Assembly (NCBI GenBank): GCA_964421875.1
Contig: CAYQZD010000129.1
Coordinates: 1-10,156 of the forward strand
Source: CAYQZD01 sp964421875
Lineage (GTDB): Bacteria; Electryoneota; Tariuqbacteria; Tariuqbacterales; Tariuqbacteraceae
Direction: 5' to 3'
DNA length: 10,156 bases
Both the position numbers and the translations under genes were made by a program. The stretch's first letter is position 1. Each line of letters opens with the position of its first letter. The notes under the pieces were generated by a model that did not search any database, was not told where the DNA came from, and saw nothing but the letters and a program-made list of their open reading frames with translations. Below are positions 5,491 through 10,156 of the stretch, piece by piece.

Positions 5491-6648
5491 TTATCTCACT
5501 CCTAATACATCCCTGGCAATCACCAGTCTTTGAATCTCGGAGGTTCCTTCGCCGATGGTGCAGAGCTTGGCGTCGCGGTACATCCGCTCCACCGGGAAAT
5601 CCATAATGAAGCCGTAGCCGCCGTGTATCTGGATGGCGTTGTAGGTAACGCGCATCGCCACTTCGGAGGCGTAGAGTTTCGCCATCGCCGACTGGGCGGC
5701 GAAGTCTTTGCCTTCGTCCTCAAGGCGGGCGGCGTGGTAGCAGAGGTGGCGGGCGGCTTCGATTTCGGTTGCCATATCGGCGATTTTGAACTGCATCGCC
5801 TGGAATTTAGCGATGGGTCTGCCGAATTGCTCCCGCTCTTTGGCGTATTTCACCGCCTCTTCGTAAGCGCCCTGCGCGATGCCCAGCGCCATCGAGCCGA
5901 TGGATATCCTTCCCCCGTCCAGAATGGTGAGGAACTGGCGGAAACCGGCGCCTTCGTCGCCCAACAGGTTTTCTTTGGGGATGCGGCAGTCTTGAAACTG
6001 CAGTTCCGCGGTGCTGGAAGCGCGCAAGCCCAGTTTATCCTCTTTTTTGCCAATGGAAAAACCGGCGGTATCCCGCTCCACGATGAAGGAGCTGATACGC
6101 TTGCGCCCATCATCTTTTTTCCCGGTGACCGCCGTGAAGACCGCGGTTTTGCAATAGGCGGCGTTGGTGATGAAGTTCTTAGTGCCGTTGATGACCCATT
6201 CATTGCCGTCGAGGACGGCGGTGGTTTGCGTGCCGCCGGCGTCGGAGCCGGCGTTGGGTTCGGTGAGTCCGAAGGAGCCCAGGGCTTGGCCGCTGGCTAA
6301 AGGCGTCAGGTATTCCCGCTTTTGTTCTTCGTTGCCGAAGAGGTAGATGGGGTAGCTACCGAGGGAGATGTGGGCGGCGAGGGTGATACCGTGTGAGCCG
6401 CAGACGCGGGAAATTTCTTCGACAGCGATGATATAGCTTAAATTATCCATCCCCGCGCCGCCGTATTTTTCGGGGAAGGGTATGCCGAGGAGTCCCAGTT
6501 CCCCCATTTTCTTAATGGTGGCGTGGGGAAATTCCGAATTCTGGTCGATTTCCGCCGCGATGGGGCGGATTTCCTTTTCCGCGAAATCGCGCACCATATC
6601 CCGCAGCATCATTTGTTCATCGGTGAGGTGCATATCGGTTTGAAGCAT
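5491..6648 (-). CDS. Acyl-CoA dehydrogenase, short-chain (butyryl-CoA) type
   Basis: 385 residues, typical full length. Family motifs appear in order: the N-terminal helical domain, GSFGLTEPNAGSDAG (124-138), INGTKNFITNA (153-163), the beta-domain LGLRASSTAEL (206-216), and the C-terminal helical domain with REQFGRPI (272-279), QIHGGYGF (340-347) and IGEGTSEIQR (365-374). E367 occupies the place of the catalytic base of short-chain and butyryl-CoA dehydrogenases. It is an FAD enzyme of the cytosol that forms the 2,3-double bond of acyl-CoA and passes electrons to electron-transfer flavoprotein, whose genes are not in the window. The ATG at 6648-6646 has GGAG 5 nt upstream. The gene lies 108 nt after the iron-sulfur protein gene, in the same direction. 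Exact chain length is not readable; a medium- or branched-chain substrate is possible. Confidence 0.95.
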   Translation of the reverse strand: MLQTDMHLTDEQMMLRDMVRDFAEKEIRPIAAEIDQNSEFPHATIKKMGELGLLGIPFPEKYGGAGMDNLSYIIAVEEISRVCGSHGITLAAHISLGSYPIYLFGNEEQKREYLTPLASGQALGSFGLTEPNAGSDAGGTQTTAVLDGNEWVINGTKNFITNAAYCKTAVFTAVTGKKDDGRKRISSFIVERDTAGFSIGKKEDKLGLRASSTAELQFQDCRIPKENLLGDEGAGFRQFLTILDGGRISIGSMALGIAQGAYEEAVKYAKEREQFGRPIAKFQAMQFKIADMATEIEAARHLCYHAARLEDEGKDFAAQSAMAKLYASEVAMRVTYNAIQIHGGYGFIMDFPVERMYRDAKLCTIGEGTSEIQRLVIARDVLGVR

Positions 6649-6670
6649 CGAAACTCCGTTATGTATTTTT

Positions 6671-6676
6671 ATTATA
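6671..6676 (-). promoter_or_regulatory. Possible -10 element upstream of the acyl-CoA dehydrogenase gene
   Basis: TATAAT on the minus strand lies 22 nt before the ATG. No good -35 hexamer stands at 16-18 nt; the nearest is TTGTAA (6707-6702), 25 nt away, which is inside the 20-bp stretch shared with the thiolase upstream region. The DNA is AT-rich, so the match may be accidental. Confidence 0.25.
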
Positions 6677-6696
6677 AATAGTCTTCAAGTCGGTAT

Positions 6697-6716
6697 AAAG
6701 TTTACAAGTCGGCAAG
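6697..6716. repeat. 20-bp sequence shared with the thiolase upstream region
   Basis: These 20 bases, containing TTTACAAGTCGGCAAG, are identical to 2755-2774. Each copy begins 47-48 nt upstream of a start codon on the minus strand. Further ACAAGT/TCAAGT words surround the copy here (6685-6740), so it may be part of a simple CAAGT-rich dispersed repeat, not an operator. Confidence 0.7.
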
Positions 6717-6737
6717 TTAACAAGTTTGCCAGTTATC

Positions 6738-6771
6738 AAGTCAGGTCTCCGCTTCGCTAAAGACCTGACTT
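6738..6771 (-). terminator. Perfect 11-bp stem hairpin overlapping the end of the iron-sulfur protein gene
   Basis: AAGTCAGGTCT (6738-6748) and AGACCTGACTT (6761-6771) are exact complements around a 12-base loop that itself contains GCGAAGC, a sequence known to form very stable mini-hairpins. The stop codon (6759-6757) lies in the loop, and the last codons (Lys-Ser-Gly-Leu) lie in the stem. No T-run follows, so it may attenuate or protect the transcript without ending it. Confidence 0.5.
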
Positions 6772-8013
6772 AACGGGGGTGTTGCAAAGCCTTTCCGCCA
6801 CGAATTCCAGCGTATGTTTAACCTTAATCGGAATCTTTTTCGCCTGCGCTTCTTCCTTCAGTTTCAAAACGCATCCCGGCGAGCCTGCGGCTAACTCATC
6901 GGCGCCGGAAGCGGCGGCGTTTTCCAGCTTTTCGGTTGAAATTTGGGTCGAATCGCCGCCGTGAAACAGCGAAAAGGAGCCTCCGAAACCGCAGCATAGT
7001 TCAGAATCGGTCATTTCCCGGAAATCAATCCCCGGCAGGGCTTGCAGGATTTTCCTGGGCGCTTCCCGCACGCCTTGTGTGTGCCGTAGATGGCAAGAGT
7101 CGTGATAAGTAACCTTCGCCGGGATTTCCTTCATCTTTTCTGGCAAGCCCAGTTCCAGTATCAAGCCGTGGATTTCCCGGTATTTGCCGGAAAATTCTTC
7201 GTAGTCCGGTTCGCCGCCGATGAGCTGGTTGTATTCGTGGGTGAAACTGCCGCCGCAGGTGGCGTCGGCGGAGGTGATGATGTCCACTTCTGTCTGCAGG
7301 AACGCTTGAACGTTTTGCCGCGCCAAGCCCTTAGCCGCTTCCGGTTCCCCGTTGTTGAAGGCGGGGGCGCCGCAGCAGACTTGGGCTTTGGGAATCACCA
7401 CTTCGCAGCCCAGCGCGGCGAGGACTTCAATCGCCGCCAGCCCGATTTCCCCTAAGAAGAAGTTGGAGACGCAGCCGATGAAGTATCCGGCGCGCAGTTT
7501 TTTCTCACCCTTAGCGGGGATTATTTCAGGGAGCAAGTCTATGAGAAACTTATCCTGGAGGCTGGGCCTGAATTTTCCATCGCCGGATTTAAACAGACCT
7601 GGCGCAGCATTTCGAGCGGTTTTTCCCCAGCGCATCAGGCGGTTGAGGGATTCACCCCGGGAAACCGCCCTTAATACCGGTCCCTTAATCCCGGAACCCG
7701 CGTAACGGGAGAACCAATCCCGCGCTTGAAGCCAAATCCGGTCGGTCCTGACCCCTGAGGGGCAGGCGGTGGCGCAGGCGTAACACATCAGGCAGCGGTC
7801 GAAAATCCCGCTACCGACCTTGCTGAAATCCAATTCGCCCGCAGCCAGAGCCTTGAGGATATGGATTTTGCCTCTGGCGGATAGAGTATCATCGCCGGTG
7901 AGGTTATAAACCGGGCATACGCTGTGGCACACTCCGCAGGCGGCGCATTTTTCCAGTTCCGCCAGCGTCTCCGCGTCGAATATCGACCGATTCACCTTCG
8001 AATCACTGTCCAT
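6757..8013 (-). CDS. (Fe-S)-binding protein of the GlcF / heterodisulfide-reductase-like family
   Basis: 418 residues from the preferred start. Two CxxCxxCxxxCP ferredoxin motifs, C23-C26-C29-C33 and C74-C77-C80-C84, each bind a [4Fe-4S] cluster. Two cysteine-rich CCG domains follow: one with GC181, CCG (213-215) and C253, the second with C307, CCG (340-342) and C381. This is the plan of the iron-sulfur subunit of glycolate oxidase and related lactate or heterodisulfide enzymes. It should move electrons between a flavoprotein and another carrier in the cytosol. No FAD-linked (GlcD-like) oxidase gene is adjacent; the nearest flavoprotein is the acyl-CoA dehydrogenase just downstream, so a partnership with it is an inference. 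The frame is open back to an ATG at 8076, but that start would overlap recJ by 49 bases and add 21 residues without family character. The ATG at 8013, 14 nt past recJ, with AGGG and TAGGGA upstream, is preferred. Confidence 0.88.
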   Translation of the reverse strand: MDSDSKVNRSIFDAETLAELEKCAACGVCHSVCPVYNLTGDDTLSARGKIHILKALAAGELDFSKVGSGIFDRCLMCYACATACPSGVRTDRIWLQARDWFSRYAGSGIKGPVLRAVSRGESLNRLMRWGKTARNAAPGLFKSGDGKFRPSLQDKFLIDLLPEIIPAKGEKKLRAGYFIGCVSNFFLGEIGLAAIEVLAALGCEVVIPKAQVCCGAPAFNNGEPEAAKGLARQNVQAFLQTEVDIITSADATCGGSFTHEYNQLIGGEPDYEEFSGKYREIHGLILELGLPEKMKEIPAKVTYHDSCHLRHTQGVREAPRKILQALPGIDFREMTDSELCCGFGGSFSLFHGGDSTQISTEKLENAAASGADELAAGSPGCVLKLKEEAQAKKIPIKVKHTLEFVAERLCNTPVKSGL

Positions 8014-8027
8014 CGCCCTGTGATTCC

Positions 8028-9728
8028 CTATTTCAGGTCTTTGACCTGGAGCTGTGTGTTCACCCGGTTCATCCATTCGTTCCGCTCGATATGGTAAATC
8101 AAGTCGAGCCGCCCGCCTTTTTTAGCCAACAGCGGGTACTTATCCCCTAAATTGAAGGCTATGGCGTCGAATTCATGCCCCTCCTGCCTCACTCGAAAAC
8201 GCAGATGCTGGCAGTGAGATCCCACTAACTTGGGGTAGACCACGTTCAGATCGTGGGAGACGAAGAGGGGTTTGGGATTTTTGGGTCCGAAGGGGGCGAA
8301 GTAGTCGAGATACTTGATTAAATCCGGCGTGATTTGCTCGAGGGAGATATCGGCGTCGATTTCGTATTTTGGAATCAGGTCGTCGTCGGATATCATTTTC
8401 GCCGCCACCTCCTTGAAACGACGGGTGAATTCGGGGATGTTGTTCTCAACGATAGTGAGTCCGGCGGCGTATTTATGGCCTCCGAATTGCAGCAGCAGGT
8501 CTGAGCATTCCCTGAGCGCGGAGTGAATATCGAAACCGGGGATGGATCGGGCGGATCCCTTGCCGACGCCTTCCTCGATGGTAATCATTACCGTGGGGCG
8601 GTAACAATTTTCGATGATGCGGGAGGCGACAATTCCGATGACGCCGGCGTGCCAGTCCTGTTTAGCCAGAACGATAGCGCGGTCGGTGTCAGGATTGAAT
8701 TCATCGCTTATTTTGACCTTGGCTTCTTCCAGTGTTTTGGAATCGATATACTTCCGCCGCCGGTTCTCCTCTTCCAGGGTGAGGGCGATACGGTGCGCTT
8801 CTGACTGGTCCTGGGTCGTAAGCAGTTCCACCGCTATTTCGGCGCTTCCCAGCCTGCCCACAGCGTTTATTCTGGGGGCGAGCCCATAGACGATTTGGCC
8901 CACCGAAATACACGTTTTCTTCAGTCCGGCGACCTTGATGAGGGCGGAGATTCCCACTCCCCCGTCGGCGTTAAGTTTGAGCAGTCCGAGTTGGACAAAA
9001 ACCCGGTTTTCATCGATGAGGGGAACGATATCGGCGGCGGAGCCGATAGCGACCAGTTCGATGTAGCGTTCATGAGTCTCAGGCTTCAGCCCCCAGCTGG
9101 TGCTGACGCCCTGCGCCAGTTTATAGGCGACTCCCACCCCGGCGAGTTCAGGGAAGGGATAATTGCAGTCGGGGCGCTTGGGGTCGATAACCGCCAGCGC
9201 CCCGGGCAGAATCTCGCCCGGCTCGTGATGGTCGGAGATGATGATGTCGATTCCGGCTTCTTTGGCAGCCTTCACCTCCTCAACGGAAGTGACGCCGCAG
9301 TCCACGGAAATGATGAGGTTCGCCTTCCACTTGATGGCTTCCTCAACTCCGGCCAGCGAAATGCCGTAGCCTTCGTTTTGCCTGTCGGGAATGTAGTACC
9401 TGACCACGCCCCCCATGTCCTTTAGAAAGAGATACAGCAGCGCAACTGAAGTAATGCCGTCCACGTCGTAATCGCCGTAGATGAAGATTCGTTGTTTCTC
9501 CGTCAAAGCTTCGATGATTCGATCTACCGCCTGGTCCATCCCCTTCAAAAGGAAGGGGTCGTGTAACTGCTCCGGGCCCGATTTGAAAAACTCTCTGATT
9601 TTCTGGGGGTTTGAAATCCCCCGCTTAACCAGAATGTGAGCGACGACGTCCGGCAGATTCAGTTCGCTGGTTATCTGCTGTTTCGCTTCCAGGTCTACAT
9701 TCTCATTCAGCTCCCATCTTGAATTCAT
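8028..9728 (-). CDS. recJ: Single-stranded-DNA-specific exonuclease RecJ
   Basis: 566 residues, typical for RecJ. The DHH catalytic domain shows IYGDYDVDGIT (83-93), SVDCG with D143, SDHHEP (165-170) and GSAADIVPL with D234. The DHHA1 domain contains WHAGVIGIVASR (359-370), GKGSARS (389-395) and GGHKYAAG (416-423). A C-terminal OB-fold (about 460-566) starts at IDADISLEQI and contains FAPFGPKNPKP. It degrades single-stranded DNA 5' to 3' with Mn or Mg and acts in RecF-pathway recombination and in mismatch and base-excision repair. The N-terminus RWELNEN fits family starts; no clear Shine-Dalgarno site precedes the ATG at 9728-9726, only an A-rich stretch. The gene is first of a likely unit with the iron-sulfur protein gene 14 nt downstream. 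All active-site residues are present. Confidence 0.97.
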   Translation of the reverse strand: MNSRWELNENVDLEAKQQITSELNLPDVVAHILVKRGISNPQKIREFFKSGPEQLHDPFLLKGMDQAVDRIIEALTEKQRIFIYGDYDVDGITSVALLYLFLKDMGGVVRYYIPDRQNEGYGISLAGVEEAIKWKANLIISVDCGVTSVEEVKAAKEAGIDIIISDHHEPGEILPGALAVIDPKRPDCNYPFPELAGVGVAYKLAQGVSTSWGLKPETHERYIELVAIGSAADIVPLIDENRVFVQLGLLKLNADGGVGISALIKVAGLKKTCISVGQIVYGLAPRINAVGRLGSAEIAVELLTTQDQSEAHRIALTLEEENRRRKYIDSKTLEEAKVKISDEFNPDTDRAIVLAKQDWHAGVIGIVASRIIENCYRPTVMITIEEGVGKGSARSIPGFDIHSALRECSDLLLQFGGHKYAAGLTIVENNIPEFTRRFKEVAAKMISDDDLIPKYEIDADISLEQITPDLIKYLDYFAPFGPKNPKPLFVSHDLNVVYPKLVGSHCQHLRFRVRQEGHEFDAIAFNLGDKYPLLAKKGGRLDLIYHIERNEWMNRVNTQLQVKDLK

Positions 9729-9820
9729 TTAATTTTGTTTCGTATTTATTTAACATTGAAAAATTACCGATATTTGTGGAAATTTTAGTAACAATATAAA
9801 GCGTTGCGCTATATGGAAAT

Positions 9821-9962
9821 GATTAATTGTAACACTTTACTGATATGAAGCGCAATCGTCATCAGCCGTTCGGCTGATCCTTCTTTTCCAGAGGGATTCC
9901 GGCTGCGCCGGAATGACTACCCTGACTGCAACTTCATATAACTATAGTGTTACGATTGATTC
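9821..9962. repeat. Miniature inverted-repeat element of about 142 bp upstream of recJ
   Basis: A left arm (9821-9850) and a right arm (9932-9962) are imperfect inverted repeats, about 24 matches in 30 with the core GTAACACTTTACTGATATGA against its complement. Between the arms are two perfect hairpins: ATCAGCC-gttc-GGCTGAT (9861-9878) and ATTCCGGC-tgc-GCCGGAAT (9896-9914), the second followed by GAC. A further copy of the left arm, in the same orientation, follows at 9971-9995. No transposase is present and no clear target duplication could be fixed by eye. Confidence 0.55.
9896..9917. repeat. Hairpin repeat GATTCCGGC...GAATGAC
   Basis: Perfect 8-bp arms ATTCCGGC and GCCGGAAT around TGC, followed by GAC. 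It is the cleanest member of the family seen at 301-361, 2848-2882, 5246-5270 and 5328-5357. Confidence 0.75.
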
Positions 9963-9970
9963 AAATGTCG

Positions 9971-9995
9971 GTTATAACGCTTTACTGATATGAAG
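9971..9995. repeat. Extra copy of the inverted-repeat arm
   Basis: The bases GTTATAACGCTTTACTGATA followed by TGAAG match the left arm of the adjacent element at 20 of 22 positions. It lies outside the inverted-repeat pair, suggesting a second, decayed copy or half-element. Confidence 0.5.
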
Positions 9996-10156
9996 TTGTG
10001 CAAACTTACACAAATCTATATTCATATAAATTATAAATATACCTTTCTTAAATTCGTTTAATCCGTTTAATTCGCTGTGAATATAAGATTTTAATTAACA
10101 ATTATAGTCATTCTTGAAGGGCGTGTTGCCCAAATCGGTTTTCTTTAGAAATATTT
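9996..10156. other. AT-rich non-coding right end
   Basis: No frame of useful length runs through this stretch on either strand. It holds a low-complexity TTCGTTTAATCCGTTTAATT segment (about 10051-10070) and a small GGGC-gtgtt-GCCC hairpin (10119-10131). The hairpin is followed by no T-run. No RNA gene or promoter could be supported. Confidence 0.5.

Noticed and set aside
5530..6300. Plus-strand frame of 256 codons opposite the acyl-CoA dehydrogenase gene
   Set aside because: Mirror of a complete, motif-rich dehydrogenase on the other strand; the translation has no recognisable family.
8014..8076. Upstream ATG at 8076 as start of the iron-sulfur protein
   Set aside because: It would overlap recJ by 49 bases and add a 21-residue, Pro/Gly/His-rich leader with no family character; the ATG at 8013 sits directly after recJ with a plausible ribosome binding site.

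Overview
The window is a bacterial chromosome segment in which every gene is read on the minus strand. The transcriptional order, from right to left, is recJ, a GlcF-type iron-sulfur protein, an acyl-CoA dehydrogenase, a metallo-beta-lactamase-fold hydrolase, a small lipoprotein with a Cache-like sensor fold, an acetyl-CoA acetyltransferase and an HD-GYP phosphodiesterase. A seventh intergenic step leads to the edge of an AT-rich gene fragment at the extreme left. The coding DNA looks moderately GC-rich. The intergenic DNA is AT-rich and full of short palindromic repeats. A run of exactly 100 Ns (4805-4904) shows this is a scaffold, probably from a metagenome bin. The mix of anaerobic-style fatty-acid genes, HD-GYP signalling and this dispersed-repeat landscape resembles uncultured FCB-type or neighbouring candidate phyla. 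That placement is inference from general appearance only, with low confidence.

Region by region. 1-188: minus-strand fragment resembling a carboxypeptidase-regulatory-like beta-sandwich, cut by the window edge. 189-420: AT-rich spacer with several palindromes. 421-1506: HD-GYP gene whose best start is a non-canonical ATC. 1523-2707: thiolase with its own candidate promoter. 2708-2921: spacer with a dispersed hairpin repeat. 2922-3458: lipoprotein. 3526-4368: metallo-hydrolase. 4369-5490: 1.1 kb of non-coding DNA holding a tandem array of about 0.2-kb units, the assembly gap and several hairpin repeats. 5491-6648: acyl-CoA dehydrogenase. 6757-8013: iron-sulfur protein. 8028-9728: recJ. 9729-10156: AT-rich non-coding DNA with a miniature inverted-repeat structure.

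How the genes fit together. recJ and the iron-sulfur gene are 14 nt apart and are probably co-transcribed. The iron-sulfur protein and the acyl-CoA dehydrogenase could share a redox route (flavin to Fe-S electron transfer), and the thiolase supplies the terminal C-C cleavage or condensation step of the same acyl-CoA chemistry. The thiolase and HD-GYP genes are 16 nt apart and probably form one transcript. The hydrolase and lipoprotein genes form another likely pair (67 nt apart). No known defence, mobile or secretion system is visible. The items most worth a second look are the ATC start of the HD-GYP gene, a 20-bp sequence shared at almost the same distance upstream of the thiolase and dehydrogenase genes, the stand-alone Cache-like lipoprotein, the tandem array, and the inverted-repeat element upstream of recJ.
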